A DNA stretch of 64,000 nt, from contig MSED01000015.1 in assembly GCA_002099365.1 (NCBI GenBank), forward strand, positions 186,001-250,000. Reading direction: 5' to 3'. Source of the DNA: Phialophora verrucosa. Taxonomy: Eukaryota; Ascomycota; Eurotiomycetes; Chaetothyriales; Herpotrichiellaceae. Made by a program: the position numbers and the translations under genes. Every line of letters begins with the position of its first letter. Within the stretch, counting starts at the first letter, position 1. The notes below the pieces were generated by a model. The model did not search any database. It saw only the letters and a program-made list of their open reading frames with translations, and was not told where the DNA came from. This document shows positions 31,676-43,116 of the stretch, piece after piece.

Positions 31676-32369
31676 GCTTTCAGCTAGGTTATCTGGAGTT
31701 TGAAAGAGAGCAGAAACGGTTCGGCGATTGGGTGGTTGTTCTTTTGAAATCGAAGAACAGGAAAGTCATGACGAACGTTGTGCGCCTCGCCGGTTGCAAG
31801 GCTGCGCCGCTGCTTTTACGGCTACATTCCTCACAACCAAAAAGCAACGCCAAAACAATGTCATCAATCACACTTATATTGGGATAGAGTGACAAAACGT
31901 ACGTGGCTCTCCATTTTCAAAAGGACAAAGCAGGGTAGGTTCAACTGCTCCATCTGGCCGCCAAAAAGTTCCACAAGTACGAGGGTTGGGGTTCTTTAAG
32001 AGCGCCGTAACGGGTAGCCTAGGAGGCCAACTATAGCTACTCAACAGGGTCTTCACTAGGGTGAGTAGGGCTGTCGTTGCACCATCTGCGCTCATGGCTG
32101 GACTGTGCGACTCTGCTCATCACAGGTACCACGAAGGCAGTGTGTAAAACGGTGTCAACGGGAGCAGAAGGATAGCAGAGTGAACTGGATTAGATGTTGC
32201 ACACGAGCAATTGCATTGGACAAAGTTCGACTTCGAATGCGGCGGCTCTCTGGAAGACCACATTTTACATGTTGACCACCACGGCGATCGAGAAGGCCTA
32301 CATACTCCAAAATCAACGAACACCCCGCCCTTGAGACGCCTGTCGCTCTCACAACCGCCCGAAAGATAA
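31676..32369. other. intergenic, no gene recognised
   Basis: 694 bp between the SRD5A-like start and the ILV6 3' end (both - strand). Nothing seen beyond short random frames. Confidence 0.5.
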
Positions 32370-33480
32370 TCAACCCGGGGGAAGGGTGCTCGCGTCCACC
32401 ACGTCGTCAGCATCACGCACAAGCTCCTCATTCGGGTCGTAGAGGGGCGATCGGGGAAGTGCCATCAATCCGGTCCTGGTGGACTCAAGAATGCCGAATG
32501 GAGCGATTAGCTTCATGAATGAGTCGATACGGCTGGGCTTCGCAGAGCTGTGATGGCATTAGCATATTTACCAGATTGTTAGTTCGGGGCAGGGAAACTG
32601 ACACTTCGACGATGCAGTTGTTGGTGCTGATATCCAGAACTTTGCCACCGAACTGGTGAGTAAGATGCGTAATGGCCTCAAGATGTTCATGTTTGTGTCT
32701 GAGGGCTTGACTGGCTGCAAGTCGGCTGGGGTGATAGCTATCACCTTGACCGAGCATCTCCTTGGCTCGTTGTACAAGGCTGGATTCTTCAGGCTTGTTC
32801 TCTTCTAGCTCTTGCAACCTTCTGTCCGCGTTCTCTTCGGCGCTCTCCAGATCTGCTGTGGTCTGGTCCGACTCGGGACTAGTCATCTCGCGGTGGTGCT
32901 CCATCAACTCCTCATAAACCTCGGGACCCAAAATCGAGATTTTAGCAAGCAGCAGCTCACGCTGAACCAAAGCAGCAGACGTATAGTCCAACACAGCCCA
33001 TACCGGTACCAAGTCTTCCAACTGTCTTCTGGCCTGCTCAACGACGCCATCCTGGCCTTTCAACACGATAGTCATTCGACTCAGATCCTCGACTTCGGTA
33101 TTGCAGACGACCAAGGAGTCAATGTTGAAGCCTCTCGCAGCCAAAATCCCGGATACACGGGACAAGACACCAGGCTCGTTCTGTACCAGGCAGTTCAGGA
33201 TGTGTTTCTTCGGAGGGGCGGTGGAAGCCACCGGCGTCTCGTAAAGGATAGACGACACGGCAGCTGCGGCGCCATACTGCGGGGAGGTGTCTGATACTGG
33301 AAGAGGGAGAGGTGACCGTCGATGGAGAGCTTTGTATGCTAACGCCGAAGTGGAATTCGTGCTCTTCGATCTCCTGGTTGCAGGGACGACTGTGTCGAGA
33401 AAGGAGGTTCCAGTTTGCGCCCGGGTTGTATGACTGCTGGCTTTGCAGGCCAGAGAGAGGAGATTGCGCCTGCCTGCCAT
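32370..33480 (-). CDS. ILV6: acetolactate synthase regulatory (small) subunit
   Basis: Two exons on the - strand: 32603-33480 and 32370-32547; intron 55 bp with GTCAGT donor, GCTAAT branch and CACAG acceptor; 351 aa. The N-terminus (MAGRRNLLSLACKASSHTTR) is a mitochondrial presequence. Two ACT domains: HILNCLVQNEPGVLSRVSGI with ARGFNIDSLVV, and a second part ending CIVEVSAKPSRIDSFMKLI, PFGILESTRTG, ALPRSP. Splicing is proven by this C-terminus; without it the ORF ends in unrelated sequence. It binds the catalytic Ilv2, stimulates it and confers valine feedback in branched-chain amino-acid synthesis. A perfect TGACTCA lies 91 bp upstream of the ATG. In-frame codons upstream of 33480 lack an ATG. 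Confidence 0.96.
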
Positions 33481-34533
33481 GCTGGCGGCGAGGTGAGCTC
33501 GGTAGGTATGGCTAATCGAGACTACCTCATGAAGCGATACGAGCGCTCGCCTCAAGTAACGGGAGCACTGTGACTCACTCTCGTGGAAAGCTGAGCTTCT
33601 ATCCAAATTTTAGACCAGCGTAGCGAGTAAGTCAAGAGACAAGCGACTTCGGAGTCGGCCAAGCGGCCCCGTCGGCGCGAAGCACGTGACCTTCTCCTCA
33701 CCCTTGGTCTTGGCACACGGCAAGATCCGAAGCACAGCTGTTTCGCGGTTTGCAATTGGCGGTGCCCTCAGTCTTCACAAAACTCCCAATCGGCCTTCTC
33801 ATGTACACTGATTTGACTTAGTGAACTGACAAGTCTTCGCGCCTCAAGTGTCAGAATCAGCGATATGCTGGATCGTCAAGGGTAACGATTCGAGATAGGC
33901 CGCGGAAAATGGATGCAGGGCGGTGCCAATCTTAACGGCCATGCTTCTATGAAACACGCAGCCAGGCATATGAACTCGGCCGCTCTCAATTCCGACGTCC
34001 TATTGTGATTCGCATCCTTAATGCCTCTAATGTGATTGTAACCAGTTTCATCATACGGCAGCCGGTATCCTGTAGTTTTTGGAGCTTCTGGATCCAAGAC
34101 TCTTACAGCGAAATCAGCCAGCTACAAATCAATGGAACTAATACGGTTTCATACGGCAACTCCTCCAAACTACGGGACGATGTTACTTCAAGGTACCTGA
34201 CTAGGCAAACTACTGTAACACGAATACTTGGAGTTCGAAAGACTGCAGTTCTCTGCCGTTTCCAGGACCGTCAATGGAAAGGTCGGCGTTGCACTGGATT
34301 GCTCGGTAGCAGCTCCTCGGTTGAACGTGGTCTTCGCGGATGTCCACTCGACCATTTCTGCCACCAGTGCCACTGTCATTACCACCTGTGTGGATGCGAG
34401 AGACGTCGCTGTCATAAAATGTAACAGCACTATGGTATCACCAAAGGCAAGAGCGGTGCAAATAGTCATGTTAAGTGGCGAACCTGCTGAGAAATAAAGG
34501 GACTCACACGAACGGACTGGTGCCGCCTTATTA
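33481..34533. other. ILV6 promoter and intergenic stretch
   Basis: 1.05 kb. Next to ILV6: TGACTCA at 33571-33577 and CACGTG at 33683-33688. The remainder (33.8-34.5 kb) holds no recognisable gene. Confidence 0.55.
33571..33577. promoter_or_regulatory. Gcn4/CpcA-type site TGACTCA upstream of ILV6
   Basis: Exact 7-bp match to the general amino-acid-control element, 91 bp before the ILV6 start codon. ILV6 is a textbook target of this control in fungi, so function is plausible; binding itself is inference. Confidence 0.6.
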
Positions 34534-35682
34534 TCAGAGAGATGATTGCGATTTCCCTTCAGCTTCCTCAACGGCCTCTCTGAAGTCCTTGAGGAAAACC
34601 CAGCGTGCCTTTTTGGCGCAATCTTTCTCTTTCCAGTTCTTGAGAGTTCCATGTGGGAACCACTCGATCCCAACCTGCTCATCCAGAAGGGTTGAATCAT
34701 GCGCTATGATCACAAAGACATTATCTGCAGCATCAAACTCCTGCATGTGGCTGCAGCTTTCCTCGGCTTGCTCGAGGCTGTGTGGTACGCGGTCCTGGAG
34801 GCGGTAGAAGGGCTCGGACCCCTTTCCGGTCGGGTGTATCGTCTCAAAAATATGACCCGGGCAAGAAGTCGGATACTTGCCGATGAAAGGAGATGGCTGG
34901 ATAGCCTTGGGGAGTGGCAGATACTCTGACGGCCGGAATTCGCCCCCGTGGTGGGCGGTATCAGCCCCCATAAAGATGAAGGTATCCTCCTTGTCGCCTT
35001 CAAGAGTCGATGTCACCCTGGCCAAGCCACAAAGATGCCCAATTGCGTGGCCCGGTGAGTCTAAAAGATAGAATGAGCCGTCATTGAAGTAGTCGACAGC
35101 CCGGAATTGACCAATCTTAAGTGCGGGCGATTTATCGAAGTCAATTGTTTTGAGCTCCCTTCCTTTGAGGTCGCTCTCCAAAAGAGGAGACTCCTGATTT
35201 ATCGGGTATCCTGGCAGAAGGGCCTCCTTCATTCCTGGCCCAGCAATGATGGCGGTGCTGGATGGAAAGAGACTGGGGTCGCCAGTGTGATCGAAATGCC
35301 AATGGCTCCAGACGATGGCCTCGATTGCGCCCGCCGCGGCATCAACGCCATTTTCCTGCAGAATCTCGGATACCGATTTTTGGACGTCAAGCTCCCACCC
35401 CGGCCCGCTTATGGTGTTCTTAACTGCTGGAGGGAAATTCTGCCAGTCCTTCCGACAGCCCAGGTCGAACAGGATTTTCCGGCCGGTAGAGACTTGCTCT
35501 ACCAGGAAACTGAATGCCGGCGCGTGGAGAAATTTATGACCGGGTATTTCGGGATACATGAAAGCCCCGACGGGAGCCTGAATCGCCGCAGTAGTATTGA
35601 TGATCTGGACTTTGACAGACGCTCCGGGTGGGATGTCCAGCGCAGGAGCGGGTTTGGGTGGATACAGATATTCCAAAGCCAT
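34534..35682 (-). CDS. metallo-beta-lactamase-fold hydrolase (lactonase/lactamase-like)
   Basis: Single exon, 382 aa, ATG at 35682. MBL zinc ligands are in order: HWHFDH in WSHWHFDHTGDPS (HxHxDH), a His in DSPGHAIGHLCG, the bridging Asp in FIFMGADTAHHGG, and a late His in FVIIAHDSTLL. The spacing and the DSPGHxxGH block resemble the N-acyl-homoserine-lactonase-like branch, which in fungi includes gamma-lactam hydrolases. No signal peptide; the first ~30 residues are Pro-rich and polar (YLYPPKPAPALDIPPG). Long insertions between ligands (for example the stretch after GGEFRPSEYLPLP) are typical of fungal members. Likely a cytosolic detoxifying hydrolase; substrate unknown. No neighbour suggests a pathway. 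Confidence 0.9.
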   Translation of the reverse strand: MALEYLYPPKPAPALDIPPGASVKVQIINTTAAIQAPVGAFMYPEIPGHKFLHAPAFSFLVEQVSTGRKILFDLGCRKDWQNFPPAVKNTISGPGWELDVQKSVSEILQENGVDAAAGAIEAIVWSHWHFDHTGDPSLFPSSTAIIAGPGMKEALLPGYPINQESPLLESDLKGRELKTIDFDKSPALKIGQFRAVDYFNDGSFYLLDSPGHAIGHLCGLARVTSTLEGDKEDTFIFMGADTAHHGGEFRPSEYLPLPKAIQPSPFIGKYPTSCPGHIFETIHPTGKGSEPFYRLQDRVPHSLEQAEESCSHMQEFDAADNVFVIIAHDSTLLDEQVGIEWFPHGTLKNWKEKDCAKKARWVFLKDFREAVEEAEGKSQSSL

Positions 35683-36606
35683 ATCTCGCTGGGTTTTTCA
35701 GGTCGAGTCAAGTATTAGGCGGATTAGGAACGCAACGCGCGATCAATTACTCGTACACGGGGTATCAGCGTCGATAATGTTAGCACAAAGGGAACAAAAG
35801 GAAGCCAGCACATTAAATCAACCTACCTTGTACTTTGAACCACTTGACCGGGCCCATAGACCCTGTGACTTCATTGTGTCTGTCACCCTACTCGTACATT
35901 GGGGATGCGGAGCTGCGAGAGCAGATGAAATCGATCCCTTCGACGACATCCTCGAAGATTCTCGATAAGGCGGCCAGAGCCAAATCGACGCTAAACTGAT
36001 TTTGGACGGCGCCGTCTCCTCGGCTGTGGAAAGCTTTTGCTCTTTTCCTCTCACCTCACCCTTCATTCGTCTCGATTTCGTGCGTTCTCAAGGGAAATTA
36101 CAAAGCAGTGCCACGGCTCCCTATGTCCGAGGCGGACGATAGTCGGGACGGAGAACTATCCAATCTGCAGCAACCAAGTCGATCACATGCGGACACGTAC
36201 CTTCTTCTCTCACTTCCGCCGTCCTTCGTCCTGCCGGAGGCAACATGCTCGCTTAGCGTTTGCTGGAGGCGGGGTAGAAAGATGGGGGAAAATACGAGTC
36301 AGGAGGAACCGCAGCACACCACCTACGGGCGAACTCTCGGCTCACGAATCCTGGAAGTGAGTGGGACTTGGAACTTATCCCGCAGATGCGTGTGTTCGTT
36401 ACCGTCTTCTGTCAGAATACCGGTAAATTTGTCACAGGAAGCAGAAGATGTGCTTTCTCGTCCTGTGGTCCCTCTGCCTAGCCATTTCCCAATGCAAGCG
36501 GCTAACTCGTACAGTACTGACCGACACAGCTTTAACCTTGGAACAACAGAACGGAGGACACTTTTGCAACTTCAAACGCCCTACGAGAAATTGCTGCGCT
36601 GCTAAA
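35683..36606. other. gene-poor; possible 5' part of a decayed regulator
   Basis: An ATG at 36121 opens a frame beginning MSEADDSRDGELSNLQQPS that reaches a GTGAGT donor-like site at 36356. It could be a first exon of the Zn-cluster locus that follows, but no conserved block confirms this. Confidence 0.35.
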
Positions 36607-36750
36607 GAACCCTAGACGTACTCGCGCTGCCTGTGAACTGTGCCGTTTCAACAAACTTCGCTGGATTGCGCGCAATGGACAGCCATGCCCAAGTTGTATT
36701 TTCGGAAACGTTCGTTGTGTCCAGCCATCCGGATGTCCAACGAAGTAAGT
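36607..36750 (+). pseudogene. decayed Zn2Cys6 DNA-binding domain
   Basis: After an acceptor-like CTGCTAAAG the frame reads NPRRTRAACELCRFNKLRW then IARNGQPCPSCIFGNVRC. Spacing matches a zinc cluster (CX2CX6[C]X7CX2CX6C) but the third Cys is Trp (TGG) and the usual Asp after it is Ile. The frame then meets GTAAGT after GCPTK. No fungal-specific TF domain could be pieced together downstream, though 36855-37205 stays open with an unrecognised sequence. Most simply a degenerate regulator gene; a sequencing error at the TGGAT site is an alternative. Confidence 0.5.
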
Positions 36751-38740
36751 CATGCGTTCAAGCGCTCCAGCAGTCGATCCTGTTTCCCGAACCTGGTACG
36801 GAGTGTACGCCGTAGGTCAAGCTGTCTTCGTCTAGCTGAGGAGCCATCGCCACGTTGCACGATGCATCCAACACGACGACTGTGTCGCCCGAACCGCTGT
36901 CACCGGAACAGCCCCTGTTCAGATTTGCCTGCCCCTTGAAGCGACTTCCTTTGCCTCAAGGCCTTTTTTCCCTGCTCGTTTGTCCCTTCAACATAACTCA
37001 GGCCGCTCGACCGAAGAAGCTAGGAATCGATATCACCGGACTTACCTGCAATAGCGACTTCACCACTGCCGAAGACGATGCCAGCGTGGCAGAAACATCT
37101 CCCAGGCAACGTTCCGGTAACACTCCGTCGTCCCAGCTCTGGGATGGCAGTGAAGCACGCGAGGAACGGGATGGAAGTTCACCGAGTCATTGGCCCGATA
37201 TGTAGGTCCGCGTCGAGGTCCCAGTGGCGGCTGCTAAGGATGGGATCTGGTCAAGGTACATGCCACAGGAAGCAATTACCGCCAGGCTGGGTGAAAGCTG
37301 CGTTTTCGTGCTATGGAATTCGGCATTTCTTCGTTGTCCCATCAGTCTATCTATATTTCCCTTACTTGAGGGCTTACTAACTAGAACTCCCAAATCACCT
37401 CCAGTGCGTCATAGTGACTATTCAGTCAAGGAAATTGACGCAATACCTCGAGAATTCCCGGCCGGCCCTATCCATTTGCTCTACCGCTCTTCCAGGATCG
37501 ACACTTGAAAACCGATACTGAAAATCAACACTAACATTGCTGGTCCAGTTCGGCCGGGCGGGAAATGATTACATCCTCCGTCAGGTTGCTGATGTCCCAA
37601 ACTGCTGTTCCGGACGACCACTATCTTGCGCAAACAGCTCAGGATCCTATGGAGCTATGGCGGGACGTGGGCCGGTTTCGAGGCTTGCATTCAGCTGATC
37701 GCCAAGGGCAGGCCTAAATACACCCCAGATAGTGACTGGCTGGTTGGAAGACTTTTCCTCCAACAGCGTTGGCCGGATACCCGACTCTGCTGGGGGGGAA
37801 GTGTGCAGCAGCGAAAAGAGGAGTGAGGTTATGAGATTCAAGAAGCTGGTATTCACGGTGGTGGTGCATAAGGAAAAGCGGCGGGCAATTTTCAGAATGA
37901 CTTGGCGTGGCTTGGCATTCAGGAGTCGCAGCCTCATTGGTTTCAACCAGCCACCCGCCAGCTCAGGTTACGAGCGATACAGTACTTGTACTCGGTATTA
38001 TCTCTTCCATTGTCTCTGGGGTATGTGTATCAACATGCGCCCGGTCTAGGGTCGCATTTCTGCAACCTACAAGAACTGTATCATCCTGCAAAGCACCTCT
38101 ACTTCCTGCCGCTCTTTCCCCTTCCTCCTTTCCCTCCGTCCTCACTGTCCAGTGGTGGACGTTGGTGTTTTCTCGATAGATCATTTTCCAAAAGAGATGC
38201 TGGTAGAAACATGGCAATTCTGTAGGGATCAGCTTGTAGGCTTGTTTGGGACAGTATTAAGATCAACCGGGGATAAAGGACCAATGATAGTTGATGTCCG
38301 TTCGCTGCGTCTTGCGAACGGACCCTGTCCTGAGCTCCTCAGCTGACCACAGAAAGAAAGCCGTTCCTGCGGCCCATCCGCCAGACTGCATCCCATATTC
38401 CGCTTAGCTGACGGCACTGACTGATTCTCCCTTGGAAACTCGGGGATCAAAGACAAAGTCGCAGCTTTGGCGCCCGCGGCACCTCCAGAGACTGGCGTAT
38501 TCACATAGAACCCAGCCCAGCGTTCATTAAAATTCGTGCATTCGCATTACCGAGTCTTTTCGCGGGTTTCCCAGTTACTGACATCCTGCCTGTCAAGATT
38601 GTCGCGAAGGCCCGTGCTGAAAATATTGCAAGTTGTGGTGGATTTGAAGTCGCTTGTCGACCATTTACCTTGGTCGAATGGCCGTGTCTCCTTGAGGACG
38701 CCTTCAGTGGTCGGTGGAGAAGTTGTCGTGCTTGTTCCAT
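36751..38740. other. gene-poor stretch, no gene recognised
   Basis: Two kilobases of short frames on both strands. Open stretches at 36855-37205 and 37224-37508 (+) have no recognisable domain. May include remains of the Zn-cluster locus. Confidence 0.45.
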
Positions 38741-39454
38741 CTAGCTCTCCAACCTTGCTGAACCGGCATCGGGGGGCAGATCTCCTGAACCAAGCTCCAC
38801 TTGACCCTTCTGGCTGAGACCCATGCCCCCACCATTTGATCTCGTCGACTCCCACTCAATCAAGCTGTATGGGTCGTCCTTACTCTTACGGCCGTTGAAG
38901 TCAAAGATGCGATAGTCGGCATTCGCAAAGTAGGTCCCGCTCACCGCGAGCCGCATAAAACTCGAATGCGACACCACGACGATCAGCTTCTCTGGGCGAG
39001 CGTAGAGTTTGCTCAGAGCGGCCTGCGCCCGTGCCAGGACGGCTGACCGGGTATGGGCATATCGTCTGCCCTCGTGCGAGCTTTTATCCGGGTAGACCGG
39101 GTCCACCACTGAGAAATCGAAGGAGGGGAATTCCACCTCCAGGTCGGCTAGCGGACTCCCAGTGTCGCATGGCTTGTCGTAGATTTCCTGCCAGTCTGCA
39201 TCAACTTCGACTTTCACACCTTCTGATATCAGCCAGTCGAGCGCAATCGAAGCGGTCTGCAGAGTCCTTCGCATGGGGCTGACTACGATCATTTCAACCT
39301 CTCCGGTCTTCGGGAACTCCTCCTTCAACCTATCGCGCAGAGCGGCGCATTGTTGAAGACCAAGCGACGAGAGCTCTGGATCTCGGAGAGTAGAATCATT
39401 TGTCTTGTTGTGGAGTGCTTCCGCATGGCGGACCAGAACAAGTGTAGGAGGCAT
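38741..39454 (-). CDS. histidine phosphatase / phosphoglycerate mutase-like protein
   Basis: Single exon, 237 aa from ATG 39454. The branch-1 histidine phosphatase core is clear: VLVRHAEALHNKT with the phospho-acceptor His in RHAE, VVSPMRRTLQTA with the phosphate-binding Arg, and the second His in VVSHSSFMRLAV. A Glu-containing WQEIYDKPCDTGS fits the proton-donor segment. Length and ALHN signature resemble the fungal Pmu1/YOR283W-type broad-specificity phosphatases rather than glycolytic mutase. Cytosolic. An in-frame extension upstream to 39535 starts with GTG, so the ATG directly before PPTLVLVRH was chosen. Confidence 0.9.
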   Translation of the reverse strand: MPPTLVLVRHAEALHNKTNDSTLRDPELSSLGLQQCAALRDRLKEEFPKTGEVEMIVVSPMRRTLQTASIALDWLISEGVKVEVDADWQEIYDKPCDTGSPLADLEVEFPSFDFSVVDPVYPDKSSHEGRRYAHTRSAVLARAQAALSKLYARPEKLIVVVSHSSFMRLAVSGTYFANADYRIFDFNGRKSKDDPYSLIEWESTRSNGGGMGLSQKGQVELGSGDLPPDAGSARLES

Positions 39455-42235
39455 GACAGCGAACTCAGCGTCGACGTGATTCGCAAGAGGTCGCAGGCTT
39501 TGAATAAATTTGATTCCGCGTATGAAGGGATCCACGATCTATTAGACACTGACCGATCAAGGAGTGAAGTACAGTTAGTGCTTGCTTTCTGGGAAGAGTC
39601 TACATGCACGAGACCGAAGGAGAGATAAATCAACTGAGACTGCGAGGTTCGTGACGTGAGTTTTGCCAAGAAGATGGGCGCGTCGGCATTGCGATCTCTC
39701 TTTCCGACGCCGGCGATACTAGTACGATGATGAGACCACAGTGTCCTGCTCAGACACTGACGACGAGGTGAAGGGTTTTGACCCGGAAGAATAGCTACGC
39801 TGCCTGCTGTTCCCTGCTAGGCGGCAACCAGAGTGGAAATGCATTCAAGATTCACGGTCTGGTGCGTAATGAGTAAAGGCGTCGGCGGCGAGCAGCGCTC
39901 CAATTAGCTACCTTGTCAATGATACGCCGGACGCGGTTGCAATGATTCTCAGAAAACAACTTGAGGTGCGTCGATTCAGAGACTCTCATCAGGAACTCTC
40001 CTTAGGAACTGAGGAGGTTCTGACAAACAGCAGACAGAGTAACGAGTCCTCCAGAAGCAGAGCAAGTACATTCACAGCAGCGTCTGGGACGATGCACGAT
40101 CAAGCCGCCGGAGGCTACAGTCACGTCGTGGCAAAGAAGACCGGGACACTATAACGGGCATCAGTAAGCTGGCTGTGGTGCTTGGCGGCGCATGCTCGTG
40201 ATCAGGGAGCGGGCGTCGGGGCAGGAAGCATGCTTCTTCACAGGCATCTTGGCCTTACTGTCACAGTACAGAGCAGCGGTGAGTATCTGGGGGACGGTTG
40301 TAAGTGAGGATGCCGGAAGCTGGGCGAAACATGATGGGTAGAAGTTGCAGGGGTGACTACTGCAGCCATTCAACACAATTGATCCCATGGTGCGAGGATG
40401 GCACTGGTCAGTAATTATCAGTTCTCGGTTGCTCAGTATCTCGCATCCCTTCTGCTCCTCTGTCTTGTTCGCTGCTCCCATGTTCCATGCTTCGCCGATC
40501 GGACAAGGCTCACTTCGGTTTTTCGTGACAATCCTCCCGCGCAGGCAACCGACCGTGGTTTCCAAGCATCTCATCGAGACCATTCCCAGACCCGAGAGTC
40601 TCACAGGTTCAGAGTAGGTGAATACCTGACAAAAGCTGGTAAAACTCTCCAAGGTCATCTCTCAACACCTACCTAATTCTGCCGCCGCAGCCCCGACGCC
40701 CGGAGTTGCCTTCGCAAGCGAATCCTACCTCTGTCAGCCGCTCCTGCAAGCGATTCCAGTCAAGCCCGGAAATAAAACCAGGATCAACCAAAGCAGGCAG
40801 GCACAGCCCATGCCGCGGCAGGCGCAGAATGTCAAGCACCGTGAAGGAGAGCCTCGATTGTCGAAGGGATGATTGCACAAATGCCAGGCAATCCAAGACT
40901 CCGAGGAGGATGACTGCTATTGTACCGAACCGACGCATCAAGTACGGAGAGCTCGGATTCGGCGGGGTCTGCGTCTGTGACCCAGCGACTTTATCGTCGC
41001 TGCTAGTACCGCGCAAACGGGCAAGGCTCATCGTTAAGCGAAATAGCCATTCCCCGTTTGTAGGTCACTTCTGCTCCGACTATTGAAGATCGACACCGGC
41101 CATTTAATCACTTCAGATCTCGGAACAGCATCCTTTCACACCCGGTTCGGAAGTCCTGGGCCTCGAATCTCGAATCTCGACCCGCCTACTGGATGGAGCA
41201 GCGCCTCTCGAGTGCGGGAAACGAGACACTGAATTTCCCTTGACCGTATGGAGGCAACACCTGCCGAGCACCTCCTTTGCTGGGCACATGCCTCATCTCT
41301 GTCAGAAACAGACTCAGGTCAGGCCGCGAGAGAGCTGATGGCCGGGCTTGTCACTGACGCGAGGGTCTAGGCCCTTCCGGCGTCTCCTGCAGCCAAGAGC
41401 CTCCCTTGCCCCCCAATCACGATTTAGGCCTCTGCTAGGGAGTCTTGGAGGTTCTTGGAATCATCCCCTTTCTCCGCCAGCTGCAGATCCCGTCACAACG
41501 GCCGCCAGCCACGCGTCCGCTGGGAGGCCCTCGAGTGTCCTATTTGGAGTTGCGCTATTCCCCTACAGGCCCAGCGGAGCGTTCCGGTCGACTTGGCTGT
41601 CAGATATCGCTCGGCGCCCAGGACGGCTTTGCATGCTTTTCCCATCTTTGCAATGCGCTTGCCCTTCTTGTCTTCCAGCGCTATTGCTGAGCCTGAGCCG
41701 TCGGGATGGTAGGCCAAGGACCTTCTTTTTCCCCGGAGGCTTTGCAGCGGACGGCTGTGGGCTGTGAGCAGTGAGCAGTCAGCGTCGCACATGCATGACG
41801 CCTTGGTGATTTTGCGGTGCAGCGCGCCTGGTCTGCGCCGACGTTGACTAAAGTTCTACTATTGTTGTCGACCTGCGCTAGAAGGGACATTGGTTTCCGA
41901 AGCGCGACGGTCAATTCAGTATTTGCCATGTGTTTCAGCTGGGCTGAAGCATCTCAGTACTGGAACAAGCAACGACTTGGCATCTCCTCCTGCCCTCAGC
42001 GAGTCGGCTTTGAGAGATTGATTCCGGCGACGCTTCCTCCTATGGAGAACATAAAGGCGATAGTCCCCGCCGCCGAAGAGCAAGTGGCATATCAGACCAT
42101 CAACTTTCCTTCAGTACAGTAGCGCTTTTCCTTCCGCAGCTATTTTCATTACCATCATTCTTTCCTTTTCCTATCGTCCATCATTCGACGTCAGTCGTTT
42201 TAAGTCTTAGCGAGCGGTATCTGCCCTATTCGAAA
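39455..42235. other. long gene-poor stretch, no gene recognised
   Basis: 2.8 kb. Longest frames (- strand 40161-40658; + strand 41348-41767) show no domain, biased codons or splice logic. The last ~120 bp before 42236 are the pyrimidine-rich leader of the carbonic anhydrase gene. Confidence 0.45.
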
Positions 42236-43116
42236 ATGCTTACCTCACTCTTTCTCCTTTCTGCTCTCTTCTCGACAGCCTGGAGCTGCCCGAAGCACGA
42301 CAACTACCAATCACATCCACACTTGGGACGAAGACAAGTCCGAGTCGACAAAGGCCGGGAGCCCAAAGACTGGAACTACGACGTCTCCGCAGACTGGGCC
42401 ACCATTAAACCTGGTACGTTGTGTATCGCCGTCGTACCGACCTGGACCTTGCTGACACTCGAGCAGAATACCACCTGTGCCAATCGGGAACACATCAGTC
42501 GCCCATCAACATCGCCCAGAAAGATCTCTCTATACACCACAAGCCGGACTTCGAGGGCTACAAGCCCGTCAAGATCCCGGGTAACTTCTTCAACTGGCAA
42601 TTCGCCCCAGCCTGGACACCTCACCACCCGGAAGGCGACGTCAAGGGCCTCCCTAGCTTCAAGTTCGACGGCGAGGAAGTCTTCAACATCGGGTGGCACA
42701 TCCATGCCCCGTCTGAGCATCTCATCGATGGGAAGCGGAGCCGGGCCGAGATCCACATGGTCCACGTCACCGAGGAGGAGCACGAGGCCGCCGTCATCGG
42801 GATTCGACTTGCTGTCGGCCACCAAGAATCCGCCTTCATCAAGCAACTCGGTCCCATGATCCACTACAACGACACCGCCCAGCTCGAGGGCCTCGAGGTC
42901 AACCTGCGCTCCGCCATCGACGAAGTCGGCGGCGTCGAGGAGTTTTGGACCTACAAGGGCAGCCTGACCACGCCTCCCTGCAGCGAAGGTCTCCGATGGT
43001 TCGTCCCTAAGCAGGAGCTGATCGTCAGCGAGCAGCAGATGGTCGAGATCCTCGCCGCCAGCCGATTCTCGCATCGCGTTGAGCAGCCCGTCTGGCTTCA
43101 CGACATCAACTTGTGA
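42236..43116 (+). CDS. secreted alpha-type carbonic anhydrase
   Basis: Two exons, 42236-42413 and 42467-43116 (intron 53 bp, phase 1), 275 aa. Signal peptide MLTSLFLLSALFSTAWSC. Alpha-CA motifs: HQSPINIAQKDL, the zinc-binding FNIGWHIHAPSEH (His137, His139) and AEIHMVH (His156), and the C-terminal YKGSLTTPPCSEGLRWFV. The enzyme interconverts CO2 and bicarbonate outside the cell; fungal alpha-CAs are usually secreted and may sense or buffer CO2. Cys64 and Cys in PPCSEG could form the conserved disulfide. Intron placement restores EYHLCQSGTHQSPIN, a strong check. A short low-complexity leader precedes the ATG. No operon-like neighbours. Confidence 0.95.

Noticed and set aside
36751..37508. Open frames after the zinc cluster as a functional TF domain
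   Set aside because: No fungal-specific TF motif could be read in any frame, and the joins would need arbitrary introns.
40161..40658. 165-codon - strand frame in the gene-poor stretch
   Set aside because: No domain, no splice support and competing frames on the + strand of similar length; left as unannotated.
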